Translations under genes and position numbers: made by a program
Notes under the pieces: generated by a model
What the model was told of the DNA's origin: nothing
The model's input: the letters and a program-made list of their open reading frames with translations, nothing else
Database searches by the model: none
Origin: Pseudomonas fluorescens
Lineage (GTDB): Bacteria > Pseudomonadota > Gammaproteobacteria > Pseudomonadales > Pseudomonadaceae
Direction: 5' to 3'
Assembly (NCBI RefSeq): GCF_902498195.1
Contig: NZ_CABVIY010000001.1
Span: 1,054,001-1,118,000 of the forward strand
Length of the DNA stretch: 64,000 bases
Part shown: positions 54,329-63,370 of the stretch, piece by piece
How the letters are laid out: every line of letters begins with the position of its first letter
Numbering within the stretch: position 1 is the first letter of the stretch

Positions 54329-55951
54329 TCAGGCGCTCAGTTTTTTCCCCGGCACGGCGGCCAGCAGTTCCCGGGTATAGGCGGCCTGGGGGCTGTTGAA
54401 CACTTCGTCGGTCGTGCCTCGTTCAACCACCTTGCCGTGACGCAGCACCAGCACCTGATGCGCCACGCTGGCCACCACCGCCAGGTCATGGGACACGAGC
54501 AGATAGGCCAGCCCCAGTTCGGCCTGCAACTCGCCCAGCAGGTCGAGGATCTGTGCCTGGATCGAGACGTCCAGCGCCGACACCGGTTCATCCAGGAGCA
54601 ACAAGTCCGGTTGCAGCGACAGGGCGCGGGCAATGGCGACGCGTTGGCGCTGCCCGCCGGAAAGCTCGCGGGGCAGCCGATCCAGAAAAGCCAGGGGCAG
54701 ATGGACACGATCCATCAGTTGGCGTGCCGCCTGTTCCAGGGCGCGTCCCTTGAGTCGGCCGAACGACACCAGCGGCTCTATCACACTCTCGAATATCGTC
54801 ATGCGCGGATCGAGTGCCGCGAACGGGTTTTGCTGCACCAGCTGGATACGCTGGCGCAGCGGGCGAAATTCGCGCCAGCTGAGGTCGGTGACGTCCTTGC
54901 CGTCGAAGATCACACGGCCTTCGGTGGGGCGTTCCAGTCCCAATGCAATGCGCAACAGCGTGCTCTTGCCAGAGCCCGACTCACCGACGATCGCCAGGGT
55001 CTGGCCGGCGTAAACGTCGAAACCGACACCCTGGAGCGCCTGGAAAACATTCGGTTGGCCTTTGTGCCCGGGCAGCTGGAACTTCTTGCCAATGCCCTCC
55101 ACCGACAACAGCCGGGCACTGTTGGCCGCCGTTATCGGCAGTGGGCGCGCACGCGTGCCGAAGGCCGGCGCGGCGGCAATCAGCGCCCGGGTATAGGGTT
55201 GCGCAGGGTGCGCCAGCACACTTGCCGGAGGGCCCTGTTCAATCAGCAGACCGTCTTTCATCACCAGCAGTCGATCGGCGCGATCGGCCGCCACGGCGAG
55301 GTCGTGGGTGATGATCAGCAGGGAAATGCCGCGCTCGGACACCAGGCGCTGCAGGTGATCGAGGATCTTGCGTTGCACCGTGACGTCGAGCGCGCTGGTG
55401 GGTTCGTCGGCGATGATCAGTCGCGGGTTGCCGGCCAGGGCGATCGCGATCAACACACGCTGGCGCATGCCACCGGAGAGTTCGTGGGGATACTGACGCG
55501 CGCGCAGCAACGGCTGGTCCAGGCCGACCTGTTCCAGCAGCTCAATGATGTCCGCGTCAACCCCGGGGTAACGGCGACCTTGCGCCTGAATCAGCGCCTC
55601 GCCGATCTGTTGCCCGATCCGCAAGGTCGGGTTGAGTCCCACCATCGGGTCTTGCGGCACAAGGCTCACGGTGCGGCCGCGCAGTGCTTGCCATTCACGC
55701 TCGCTGGCCTGGGTCACGTCCCGGCCATCAATGCGTAAATGGCCGTTGTGGATGCTCGCGTTGTCTGGCAGCAAGCCCAGCAAAGCATTGGCCAGGGTCG
55801 ATTTGCCCGAGCCGGATTCGCCAACGATGGCCAGGGTCTCGCCACGCTCCAGGGTGAACGAAACGCCACGCACGGCGGGTGTCGACTGGCCACGGGCGTG
55901 ATATGAGACATGCAGGTCGGCGATTTCAATCAGGGGCACGGGGGCATTCAT
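54329..55951 (-). CDS. Peptide-type ABC importer, fused double ATPase
   Basis: A 540-residue protein with two complete ATPase domains of the DppD and DppF type in one chain. The first has Walker A GESGSGKST, LSGGMRQRVLIA and IIADEPTSALD; the second repeats GESGSGKST, LSGGQRQRVAIA and LLLDEPVSALD. Double ATPases like this occur in YejF and GsiA importers. The start at 55951 forms ATGA with the permease stop. It is the last gene of a four-gene operon (binding protein, two permeases, ATPase). Confidence 0.9.
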   Translation of the reverse strand: MNAPVPLIEIADLHVSYHARGQSTPAVRGVSFTLERGETLAIVGESGSGKSTLANALLGLLPDNASIHNGHLRIDGRDVTQASEREWQALRGRTVSLVPQDPMVGLNPTLRIGQQIGEALIQAQGRRYPGVDADIIELLEQVGLDQPLLRARQYPHELSGGMRQRVLIAIALAGNPRLIIADEPTSALDVTVQRKILDHLQRLVSERGISLLIITHDLAVAADRADRLLVMKDGLLIEQGPPASVLAHPAQPYTRALIAAAPAFGTRARPLPITAANSARLLSVEGIGKKFQLPGHKGQPNVFQALQGVGFDVYAGQTLAIVGESGSGKSTLLRIALGLERPTEGRVIFDGKDVTDLSWREFRPLRQRIQLVQQNPFAALDPRMTIFESVIEPLVSFGRLKGRALEQAARQLMDRVHLPLAFLDRLPRELSGGQRQRVAIARALSLQPDLLLLDEPVSALDVSIQAQILDLLGELQAELGLAYLLVSHDLAVVASVAHQVLVLRHGKVVERGTTDEVFNSPQAAYTRELLAAVPGKKLSA

Positions 55952-56853
55952 CGCGGGCTTTCCTCCAGCGTACGGGCAATGTGATTGACGCTGAAGACCA
56001 CGGCCACCAGAAACAGGCCGGGGAGCAACGGCACCCAGGGTGCGGTCATCAGGAAAGAGCGGCCGTTGGCAATCAGCGTGCCCCATTCAGCGGCCGGTGG
56101 CGCCGCGCCGAAACCGAGGAAGCTCAAGCCGGCCGTGGCGAGAATCGCGGCGCCGAAATCCAGGGTCGCCAGTACCGCCACCGGGCCCCAGGCGTTGGGT
56201 AACACGTGGCGCAGCAGGGTGCGTGTCCAACTGGCGCCGCCGAGCCGCGCCGCTTCGACATACGGCAGGGTTTTGATGCGCAGCACTTCCGCCCGGGTGG
56301 TGCGGGCGAAGCCGGGGACGATGCCGACGCCGACGGCGATGGCCACGGGCACGGTGCCGAAGCCAATGGCCGTGACGATGGCCAGGGCGAGCAGCAGGCC
56401 GGGCAGGGCGAGCATGACGTCAATCAGGCGCATGAGCACGGTGTCCACGCGCCCACCGGCAAAGCCGGCCAGGATGCCCAGCCCCAGGCCGCCGACCAGG
56501 GCAATGCCCACGGCCAGCAGGGCAGCGGTGACCGACAGGCGCGCGCCGTAGACGACGCGGCTGTACAAATCGCGCCCGAGTTCGTCGGTACCAAACCAAT
56601 GGGCGGCACTGGGTGACACCAGCTTGGCAATCGGGGCGGTGGCATAAGGATCGGCGTGGCTCAGCAGCCCCGGGGCGATGGCCGACAACAGCGCGAAGCC
56701 GACGATCGCCAGCGCCAGCAGCAAGCCCGGCCGGCGCAGCAACGGCGCCAGGGCGATGCGCGCCCGTTGCCAGCGGCTGCGCGGTCGCCAGACGGCGGCG
56801 GGGCTGAGGTGGCCGGGGAAGGTTTCAGTCAAGGCGGGTGTGGTGACAGGCAT
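55948..56853 (-). CDS. Peptide-type ABC importer, permease (DppC-like)
   Basis: A 301-residue inner-membrane permease with the DppC/OppC features. One N-terminal helix (LLLALAIVGFALLSAIAPGLL) is followed by HWFGTDELGRDLYSRVVYGAR, then helices with the ATPase-contact loop TTRAEVLRIKTLPYVEAARLGGA (EAA motif). It overlaps the upstream permease by one base and the ATPase gene by four. Confidence 0.9.
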   Translation of the reverse strand: MPVTTPALTETFPGHLSPAAVWRPRSRWQRARIALAPLLRRPGLLLALAIVGFALLSAIAPGLLSHADPYATAPIAKLVSPSAAHWFGTDELGRDLYSRVVYGARLSVTAALLAVGIALVGGLGLGILAGFAGGRVDTVLMRLIDVMLALPGLLLALAIVTAIGFGTVPVAIAVGVGIVPGFARTTRAEVLRIKTLPYVEAARLGGASWTRTLLRHVLPNAWGPVAVLATLDFGAAILATAGLSFLGFGAAPPAAEWGTLIANGRSFLMTAPWVPLLPGLFLVAVVFSVNHIARTLEESPR

Positions 56854-57803
56854 CAGGCAATCCTCGGCGTATGAGTGATGCGTGGGTCCAGAAGGGGGTA
56901 GAGCAGGTCGACGATGAGGTTGACCAGCACGAATGCCGCTGCCGCCACGCTGACGATGGCCAGGACCACCGGGATGTCCTGGCGCAGGACGGCCTCCTGG
57001 GCCAGGCGACCGATACCGCTGCGGGCAAAGATGGTCTCCACCAGCACCGCACCGGACACGGTGTTGCCCACTTGCAGTCCGATCAGGGTCAGCAGTGGCA
57101 GGGCGGCGTTCTTGAAGGCGTGGCGCCGCTGCACCTGTGCACGGCTCAGGCCTTTGGCGTAGGCGGTCGCCAGCCAGGGCTCATGACGCACCCCCTGGAA
57201 ACCGCGGATCAACACTTGGGCGTAGACCGCCGCGCTGGGGATGGCCAGGGTGATCGCCGGCAACACCAGGCTGGCGGGCCCTTGATTGCCGGTCGATGGC
57301 AGCCAGCCAAGGCTGAACGCAAACACCTGGATCAGCAGCAACCCCATCCAGAACACCGGAACGGAAAACCCCAGCGAAGGCACCCGGGCCAGGGCCGTTT
57401 GCAGGGGACGCCAGCGCACATAGGCCGCCAGGTACCCCAGCCCGATCCCGCCCGCCAGCGACAACAGGATCGCCACCCCCGCCAGCGCCAGGGTCTGTGG
57501 CAGGCGTTCAAGCAGCAGCTCGGCCACTGGACGGTTCAGCGCGATCGACTGGCCAAAGTCACCGTGCACCGCGCCCGACAGCAGGTTGAGGTACTGCTCC
57601 AGCACCCCCTGGTCCAGGCCGTAGTACGCGCGGGCCTTCGCCAGGTCCGGCGCCGAGAGTGAGTCAATCTCGACGCCGGAGGCACTCAACATGATCGAGA
57701 GTGGATCGCCCGGAAGCAGGTAAAGAATGAGATAGGCGACCGTGTAGGCGCCCCATAACACCAAGAGCGCCTGGCCGATTCGGCCAATCACGTAGCGGCT
57801 CAT
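56853..57803 (-). CDS. Peptide-type ABC importer, permease (DppB-like)
   Basis: A 316-residue permease of the DppB/OppB type. The N terminus YVIGRIGQALLVLWGAYTVAYLILYLLPGDP is diagnostic, and the EAA-like loop is ATAYAKGLSRAQVQRRHAFKNA. It begins within the last codons of the binding-protein gene (ATGA overlap) and pairs with the DppC-like protein. Confidence 0.9.
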   Translation of the reverse strand: MSRYVIGRIGQALLVLWGAYTVAYLILYLLPGDPLSIMLSASGVEIDSLSAPDLAKARAYYGLDQGVLEQYLNLLSGAVHGDFGQSIALNRPVAELLLERLPQTLALAGVAILLSLAGGIGLGYLAAYVRWRPLQTALARVPSLGFSVPVFWMGLLLIQVFAFSLGWLPSTGNQGPASLVLPAITLAIPSAAVYAQVLIRGFQGVRHEPWLATAYAKGLSRAQVQRRHAFKNAALPLLTLIGLQVGNTVSGAVLVETIFARSGIGRLAQEAVLRQDIPVVLAIVSVAAAAFVLVNLIVDLLYPLLDPRITHTPRIA

Positions 57804-59431
57804 GGCTGTTTGAGCTCAATGTCGCCCAGCAGCGCAAAGCCCTCCGCCGTCCAGCGGAAGTTATGCACCCGAGGGCTGGTCGCGGCTTGCCAGACCCGCT
57901 CATAGATCGGGAACACCGAGCCCTCGTCGATCAGCAGGTCCTGCAGGTCGCCATAGGCCCGGGCGCGCTGGTCGCTGGAGGTCGCGGTCATGCCGGCGTC
58001 GAACAGCGCCTGGGCCTTGGGCAGGGTTTGCGGCGTGTACAGGTTGGTGGCCACGGTGGAACTGTTGGCGGTGCGCGGATCAATGATGGTTTGCAGGATG
58101 ATCGGGTCGGCGCGCGTCATGTAGGTGGACGTCAGGTCATAGTTGCCGGCGGCATTCGCGGCGGCCCAGTCCGCCGTGGTCAGGACGTTGAGCTTGAGAT
58201 CGATGCCGACCTGGCGCAGTTGGTCCTGGATCAGCACATCACCGGCGGTTTCCGCCACCTGGAGGTTATAGGTCAGCTTGAGGCGCTTGCCGTCCTTGGT
58301 CCGGTAGCCGTCCGCACCGGCCACCCAGCCCGCGTCATCGAGCAGTTTGCGCGCGCCCGAGGGGTCGAAGGCCAGCTTGTTGCCCTGGCTTTTGAAAAAC
58401 GGCGTCGTGGTGTCGTACAGACCGCTGACCACCGGAAACTGCTGGCTGTAGACGGTCGACGCATAGGTCTTGCGGTCGATGGCCTTCTGCAGCGCCTGGC
58501 GCAGGGCCGTGTCGGCAAGGAGGCGCTCGCCACGGGTGTTGGGAAACCAGTTCAACGCCGGGCCGGGCAGCGAGCGACTCTGGATGGTGGCGTTTTTCGA
58601 GGTGAAGAGTTGGGTGTCCACTTCGGAGAACGGCGCGCGGGGCCAGAGGATGTCGAGCTGGCCCTGGACAAACTGGCCATTGCGCACGCTTTCCTCGGGA
58701 ATGTAGCTGACGTCGACCTCATCCAGGTGCGCCTCGCCACGGTTCTGCGAATTGGCCGAAGACCAGGCGTAGCCGGTCCGCTTGACCAGGCGCAGGCCGG
58801 ATTCCGGGGTGTAGCGGTCGAGCACGAACGGCCCGGTGCCGATGATGGCCCCCAGCGAGCGCTCCTTGGCCGATTTCGCGTAGCTCTCGGGCGCCAGGAT
58901 GGCCAGGTTGGTCGTGGAGGTGGCTTGCAGGAAGCCGGCATTGGGACGTGCAAGCACGAGTTTTATCGTGAAATCGTCGACGACCTCGGCATGGTCGTAG
59001 CCCGCGAGGTAGGTGGCGCCAAAGGTCGCCGGCAGTTGCGCGGCGAAGGCCTTGTTGGAATCAAAGGCGGCCTTGACGGCATGGGCGTCGAAGCGCGTGC
59101 CATTGCTGAACGTGACGTCCTTGCGCAGGTGGAAGGTATACGCCAGGGCGTCCGGGCTGATGTCCCACGTTGTCGCCAGCCAGGGGATGATGTTGCCGGT
59201 CTGCGGGTCCTGATCGGTCAGGGACTCGGCAACGTTGCGCAGCACCACCCGGTGTTCCAGCCAGTAAACCTGGAAGGGATCGAGGCTGACGAGGGTGGTG
59301 TTATCGCGGAAAAATCCGATTTTCAGGGTTTTGTTGTCCGTGTGTTGATCCACTGAAGGCGAGCAGCCGACCAGGCTTGAAGTCACGGCCAGAATCGCGA
59401 GCCAGCGGTGTGGTGAGCCAGGGATGTCCAT
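57800..59431 (-). CDS. ABC importer substrate-binding lipoprotein (SBP family 5)
   Basis: A 543-residue DppA/OppA-class binding protein. The signal peptide ends LVGC at about residue 23, so it is probably a lipoprotein. The core shows LRNVAESLTDQDPQTGNIIPWLA, DALAYTFHLRKDVTFSNGTRFDA and IGTGPFVLDRYTPESGLRLV. Family 5 proteins bind peptides, nickel, heme, glutathione or other compounds; this one cannot be assigned. Given the organosulfur operon nearby, a sulfur-containing ligand is possible but unproven. It is the first gene of the operon. Confidence 0.88.
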   Translation of the reverse strand: MDIPGSPHRWLAILAVTSSLVGCSPSVDQHTDNKTLKIGFFRDNTTLVSLDPFQVYWLEHRVVLRNVAESLTDQDPQTGNIIPWLATTWDISPDALAYTFHLRKDVTFSNGTRFDAHAVKAAFDSNKAFAAQLPATFGATYLAGYDHAEVVDDFTIKLVLARPNAGFLQATSTTNLAILAPESYAKSAKERSLGAIIGTGPFVLDRYTPESGLRLVKRTGYAWSSANSQNRGEAHLDEVDVSYIPEESVRNGQFVQGQLDILWPRAPFSEVDTQLFTSKNATIQSRSLPGPALNWFPNTRGERLLADTALRQALQKAIDRKTYASTVYSQQFPVVSGLYDTTTPFFKSQGNKLAFDPSGARKLLDDAGWVAGADGYRTKDGKRLKLTYNLQVAETAGDVLIQDQLRQVGIDLKLNVLTTADWAAANAAGNYDLTSTYMTRADPIILQTIIDPRTANSSTVATNLYTPQTLPKAQALFDAGMTATSSDQRARAYGDLQDLLIDEGSVFPIYERVWQAATSPRVHNFRWTAEGFALLGDIELKQP

Positions 59432-59804
59432 GGATTTGTCCTTGTCTTGCAGAAAGTGAGTGCCCTGTCAGGGCTGGCGTGGCAGACTTTCTAAGACCGT
59501 AATCTTATGGATGATGGCTGTAAAAGGCTTTTTTGATCTAAGCTAATTATGTGTTTGTTGAATTATGTTTGTTCTTCAATATGCACGAAACAGGCTTGAA
59601 TGCGGTTCCTCGGTTGGCAGGCTGCGGCGCAGCTCGACTTGGCAGTTCGCTGGATGATGCAAGATTATTCATAATGATTAATGTTGATTCAGTATGCTAA
59701 TAAACCGATCAGTGTTAATAGTCAAGAATGAACCGATGAAGTCATTCGTTGCACAACCCGGCGATACCCACTTCAAGCAGCAGCGAGCAGGAGTCCCTCT
59801 GATC
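59432..59804. promoter_or_regulatory. Divergent promoter region between the ABC operon and the toxin-antitoxin pair
   Basis: A 373-base AT-rich gap. It holds the promoters of the minus-strand ABC operon and the plus-strand toxin-antitoxin pair. AATTATGT occurs twice at 59545-59552 and 59561-59568 (16-base spacing), a possible operator of the ABC operon. AGGAG at 59789 serves the antitoxin. No further gene is evident. Confidence 0.4.
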
Positions 59805-60077
59805 ATGGCAACCACTACGAAAACCCGATCTGTCACCGCGCACGTTCCTGAGCAATTGGCGCAAAAGGTCGATTTGATGGCCGAGCGTCTGGAGCGCTCC
59901 AAAAACTGGATCGTCAAGCAGGCCCTGACCGCCTGGATAGAGCAGGAAGAAGAGCGCAGCCGCCTGACCCGCGAAGCCTTGGATGATGTTGATGCAGGTC
60001 GGGTAATTGATCACCAGGCTGTCCAGGCCTGGGCCGATAGCCTCGGCACCGACACGCCGTTGCCGGTGCCGCGCTGA
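59805..60077 (+). CDS. CopG/ParD-type ribbon-helix-helix antitoxin
   Basis: A 90-residue protein with an N-terminal ribbon-helix-helix (TRSVTAHVPEQLAQKVDLMA, then SKNWIVKQALTAWIEQEEER) and an acidic C-terminal tail that would neutralise the toxin. This is the ParD/CopG antitoxin architecture; such proteins also repress their own promoter. The ATG at 59805 with AGGAG upstream is preferred over the longer frame from 59694. It overlaps the toxin gene by one base. Confidence 0.85.
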   Translation: MATTTKTRSVTAHVPEQLAQKVDLMAERLERSKNWIVKQALTAWIEQEEERSRLTREALDDVDAGRVIDHQAVQAWADSLGTDTPLPVPR

Positions 60078-60352
60078 TGGAATTGAAGTGGACGAACAAG
60101 GCGCTTTCCGACATTTCCCGGCTGTACGAGTTTCTCGCATCGGTGAATCAGCCTGCCGCCGCACGTACAGTGCAGCAACTCACGGCCGCACTCGTCATGT
60201 TGTTGAGCAATCCGCGCATGGGTGAACGCCTGGAAGAATTCGAGCCACGGAATGTGCGCCGAATTCAGATCGGTCACTACGAGATGCGATACGAGATCGT
60301 GGGTTCCACTGTCTACCTGCTGCGCCTATGGCACACCCGCGAGGATCGATAG
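60077..60352 (+). CDS. RelE/ParE-family toxin
   Basis: A 91-residue protein of the RelE/ParE superfamily: LKWTNKALSDISRLYEFLAS at the start, PRMGERLEEF in the middle and RRIQIGHYEMRYEIVGSTVYLLRLWHTRED at the end. ParE-type toxins act on gyrase, RelE-type ones on ribosome-bound mRNA; the ParD-like partner points to the ParE side. The ATG shares its A with the antitoxin stop (TGATG), so the two are coupled. Confidence 0.85.
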   Translation: MELKWTNKALSDISRLYEFLASVNQPAAARTVQQLTAALVMLLSNPRMGERLEEFEPRNVRRIQIGHYEMRYEIVGSTVYLLRLWHTREDR

Positions 60353-60411
60353 CCGCAGGTTTTGTGGCGACTCGTTGATTTGTCGCAAGGCTGCCAAGGC
60401 GGCTTAATATG

Positions 60412-60444
60412 ATTAACATGCATTTTAATAGCATTAACATATGC
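60412..60444. promoter_or_regulatory. AT-rich direct repeat upstream of the organosulfur operon
   Basis: ATTAACATGC at 60412 and ATTAACATATGC at 60433, 21 bases apart, in the AT-rich promoter region of the operon starting at 60635. It could be a regulator or UP-element site. Confidence 0.3.
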
Positions 60445-60634
60445 GTAAATGGTATTTTGCAGGGCGCGCTCGGCATCTTATCCTGCTCAAAGGAGATCTC
60501 CTCAGATTCAGTCGCTTCAAGGCTGCGGCCTATCGAGTGAGCCCTATCGGTCTTGTCCTTTCCCCGTAAATACCCCACGAGACCGCGCGCGCGGATCGAC
60601 CCGAACTGCCTTGATAAGGCATCTGGAGACGAAC

Positions 60635-61591
60635 GTGCGTTACCTGACGAAATTGGCGGCCGGCATGGCTGCCGCATGGATGTGCCTGGCTGCGAACGCG
60701 CAAACGCTGGTGGTCGGCGACCAGAGCTACAACGCCCAGGCCGTGATGGAAGCGGCGGGTGTGCTGGACGATCTGCCCTACACCCTTGAGTGGAAGCAAT
60801 TCACCGCAGGCTCGCCTGTCGCCGAGGCATTGAATGTCGGCAGCCTGGATATCGGCTTGCTCGGCGATGCCCCGGCGCTGTTCCTCGGCGCCTTGGGCGC
60901 CCCCATCAAGATCATTGCCGTGGGCCGCCAGAACCTGGATGGCGTGGCCATTCTGGTCAGGAAGGACTCCAGCATTCACAGCCTGGCGGACCTTCGCGGC
61001 AAGCGCGCCGCCGTCTGGAAAGGCTCGTGGAGCCAGCAACTGCTTTTGACCGCGCTGGATAAAGCCGGCGTCCCACGGGATTCCCTGGACATGCGCTACA
61101 TCAGCGCGCTGGATGCCTCCCACGCGCTGGACGGTGGCTCAGTGGATGTCATCGCGACCTGGGAACCTTATGTCACCCAACAGGAACGCCAGGGCGCCCG
61201 GGTGTTGGCCACGGCGCAAGGGCTGATCGCGGCGCAAAGCTTCGTAGCCGCCAACGCCAGGGCGGTGGAGGCCAAGCGCAGCCAGATCAATGATTTTCTC
61301 CAGCGTTTGAAGAAAGCCCGTGAGTGGACGCTGCAAAACCCCGCCAATACCCAGGCGTATGCCGATGCATGGGCCAAGCGCACCCGGGCCGAGGGTGAAA
61401 TCGCACGGGCCTGGTTTGCCCGCGCGCGGACCAGCGTCGAGCCCGTGAGCCCGCAAGCGACGGGCGACGCGCAAAAGACCGTGGACTTCTTCGCTGGGCT
61501 GGGCCTGATCAAGGCCTATCCCGCGGCCAGCCTGTTCGACGATTCATTCGCGGCGTCCCTGCAGCCGGCCACTGCCCGCGCACTGCCGTGA
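60635..61591 (+). CDS. Aliphatic sulfonate/nitrate/taurine-type ABC substrate-binding protein
   Basis: A 318-residue periplasmic binding protein of the SsuA/TauA class. The signal peptide is about residues 1-22 (ending NAQ). The core shows LEWKQFTAGSPVAEALNVGSLDIGLLGDAPALFLGALG, the class signature around the ligand cleft, and DVIATWEPYVTQQE. Start GTG at 60635 has GGAG eight bases upstream. No SsuBC-type ATPase or permease follows within the window, so it may be an orphan receptor or a partner of a system encoded elsewhere. Confidence 0.83.
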   Translation: MRYLTKLAAGMAAAWMCLAANAQTLVVGDQSYNAQAVMEAAGVLDDLPYTLEWKQFTAGSPVAEALNVGSLDIGLLGDAPALFLGALGAPIKIIAVGRQNLDGVAILVRKDSSIHSLADLRGKRAAVWKGSWSQQLLLTALDKAGVPRDSLDMRYISALDASHALDGGSVDVIATWEPYVTQQERQGARVLATAQGLIAAQSFVAANARAVEAKRSQINDFLQRLKKAREWTLQNPANTQAYADAWAKRTRAEGEIARAWFARARTSVEPVSPQATGDAQKTVDFFAGLGLIKAYPAASLFDDSFAASLQPATARALP

Positions 61592-61644
61592 AGGCGTTCG
61601 GCTGGCAGCGGCCGTTTCCCCGATTGACAAGGAATACTTCGGAC

Positions 61645-62964
61645 ATGACCAACAGACAGATCAAACTGGGCGCCCTGACCATGGGCTGCGGCGGACCCGG
61701 CCGGCATAACCTGTGGCTCGACCCCGAGCTGCCGGCCGATGCCAGCGTCAACATCGACTGGTACATCGACATCGCACGCCAGGCGGAGGCTGCATTGTTT
61801 GACCTGATGTTCATCGTCGACAGCCAGTTCATCACCCCGGGGTCGCCTTCCCATTACCTCAATCGCCTGGAGCCGCTCACGCTGCTCTCGGCGCTGGCGG
61901 TCAGCACGCGGCACCTGGGCCTGGTCGGCACGCTGACGACGTCCTACAACTCGCCCTATAACGTGGCCAGGCGCCTGGCCTCGCTCGACCTGATCAGCAA
62001 AGGCCGCGCCGGCTGGAACGTCGTCACCAGTGGCGATGCGGGCACTGCGGGCAATTACAGCCGCGAAGAGCACTACGACTACGACACCCGCTACGGGCGC
62101 GCGCAGGAACACGTCCAGGTGGTCCAGGGGTTGTGGAATTCCTATGAGGAGGATGCCTTCGTGCGTGACAGGGCGACGGGGCAATTCCTCGATGCCAGCA
62201 AGCTGCACAGCCTCGATCACCGGGGCGAACACTTCTCCGTGGTCGGCCCGCTGAACATTCAGCGTTCGCCCCAGGGCCAGCCGGTGATCTTCCAGGCCGG
62301 TGATTCCGAGCAGGGCCGCGAATTGGGCGCCGCCACGGCCGATGTGGTGTTCACCCATGCGGCGAGCATCGAACAGGGCCAGGCCTTCTACCGCGACATC
62401 AAGGCCCGGGCGGCGCGCCTTGGCCGCGATCCGGAACAACTGCTGGTGCTGCCCGGCGCCGAGATCCATGTCGGTGACACCGACGAGCACGCCCGCGAGA
62501 TCGAGCAGCACTACCATCAGGCCGACCACAGCTTCGAACTGGCATTGAAGGAATTTGGCCGCAACTTTGGCTGGCACGATTTCACCCAGTACGACCTGGA
62601 TGCGCCTTTTCCTCAGGAAAGCCTGGAGTCGGCGCGCAGCAGCTTCTTCACCAACGCCAAGCGCATCGCCGACCAGGCGCTTGAGAAAGGCTTCAGCCTG
62701 CGTCAGGCCGTGGAATTCGGGCGGCAATTGCGCCCCGGTGCCTTCGTGGGATCGGCACAGACGGTGGCGCAAAAAATGGCTGACTGGTTCGAGGCGCGGG
62801 CCCTGGACGGTTTCAACATCTACATTGGCCACCCAGGGCAGTTCCGCCGGTTTACCCAAGAGGTCATACCGCTGTTGCAGGAGCGCGGGTTATACCGCAC
62901 GGCCTACGAGGGTACGACTTTGCGCGAAAGCCTGGGGCTGGAGATTCCCCGATTCCGTCGGTGA
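61645..62964 (+). CDS. NtaA/SnaA/DszA-family FMN-dependent monooxygenase
   Basis: A 439-residue TIM-barrel flavin monooxygenase of the NtaA/SnaA/DszA (SoxA) group. Signatures are FDLMFIVDSQFITP, EPLTLLSALAVSTRHLGLVGTLTTSYNSPYNVARRLASLD and GRAGWNVVTSGDAGTAGN. Relatives oxidise sulfones, sulfonates, nitrilotriacetate or dibenzothiophene derivatives using FMNH2 from a separate reductase. Next to a sulfonate-type binding protein it probably releases sulfite from an organosulfur compound. Start ATG 61645 is preceded by AAGGA. Confidence 0.87.
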   Translation: MTNRQIKLGALTMGCGGPGRHNLWLDPELPADASVNIDWYIDIARQAEAALFDLMFIVDSQFITPGSPSHYLNRLEPLTLLSALAVSTRHLGLVGTLTTSYNSPYNVARRLASLDLISKGRAGWNVVTSGDAGTAGNYSREEHYDYDTRYGRAQEHVQVVQGLWNSYEEDAFVRDRATGQFLDASKLHSLDHRGEHFSVVGPLNIQRSPQGQPVIFQAGDSEQGRELGAATADVVFTHAASIEQGQAFYRDIKARAARLGRDPEQLLVLPGAEIHVGDTDEHAREIEQHYHQADHSFELALKEFGRNFGWHDFTQYDLDAPFPQESLESARSSFFTNAKRIADQALEKGFSLRQAVEFGRQLRPGAFVGSAQTVAQKMADWFEARALDGFNIYIGHPGQFRRFTQEVIPLLQERGLYRTAYEGTTLRESLGLEIPRFRR

Positions 62965-62992
62965 GGCCGTCCAGGTAGTTGGCCCCGTCCTT

Positions 62993-63370
62993 TTATTGCG
63001 GTTTGTCGGGAGCGACCGTGCTCTCGACAGCACCGCGAGCCAGGGCAAAGATGCCGTCCATGCGCCAGTGCTGATTGGTGAGTGACGGGTCAGCCGCCCA
63101 CTCATCCCAACCCGAGTCGCGGCGGTACTGCCCGAGCAGGCCGGCGCTGCGGACCACATCGGGGTCGGGATGACGGGGCTGTTCGCAGTCGGGGTCGACG
63201 TACAGCGCATCGCTCGCGCAATACAGCTCGCACATGAAGCAGGTCTGGCAGGCTTGCTGGTTGGCGATCTGCGGCTTGCCCCCGGCATCCAGGCGCAGGG
63301 CGTTGGTGGGGCACACCTGGACACACTGGCCGCAATCGTTGCACAGGTCCTGGTAAATCAGCTCAATCAT
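62993..63370 (-). CDS. 4Fe-4S dicluster ferredoxin-like subunit
   Basis: A 125-residue protein with two 4Fe-4S motifs: CNDCGQCVQVCPTNAL at residues 10-25 and CQTCFMCELYCASDAL at about 41-56. The C-terminal tail (DVVRSAGLLGQYRRDSGWDEW) resembles the extension of AprB-like subunits. It overlaps the flavoprotein gene by four bases (ATGA), so the two form a complex and would pass electrons to or from the FAD subunit. It is convergent with the monooxygenase. Confidence 0.85.
   Translation of the reverse strand: MIELIYQDLCNDCGQCVQVCPTNALRLDAGGKPQIANQQACQTCFMCELYCASDALYVDPDCEQPRHPDPDVVRSAGLLGQYRRDSGWDEWAADPSLTNQHWRMDGIFALARGAVESTVAPDKPQ

Noticed and set aside
56871..57662. A 263-residue plus-strand frame opposite the DppB-like permease
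   Set aside because: It is composed mainly of His, Gln and Arg from antisense reading of a membrane-protein gene; no domain is visible.
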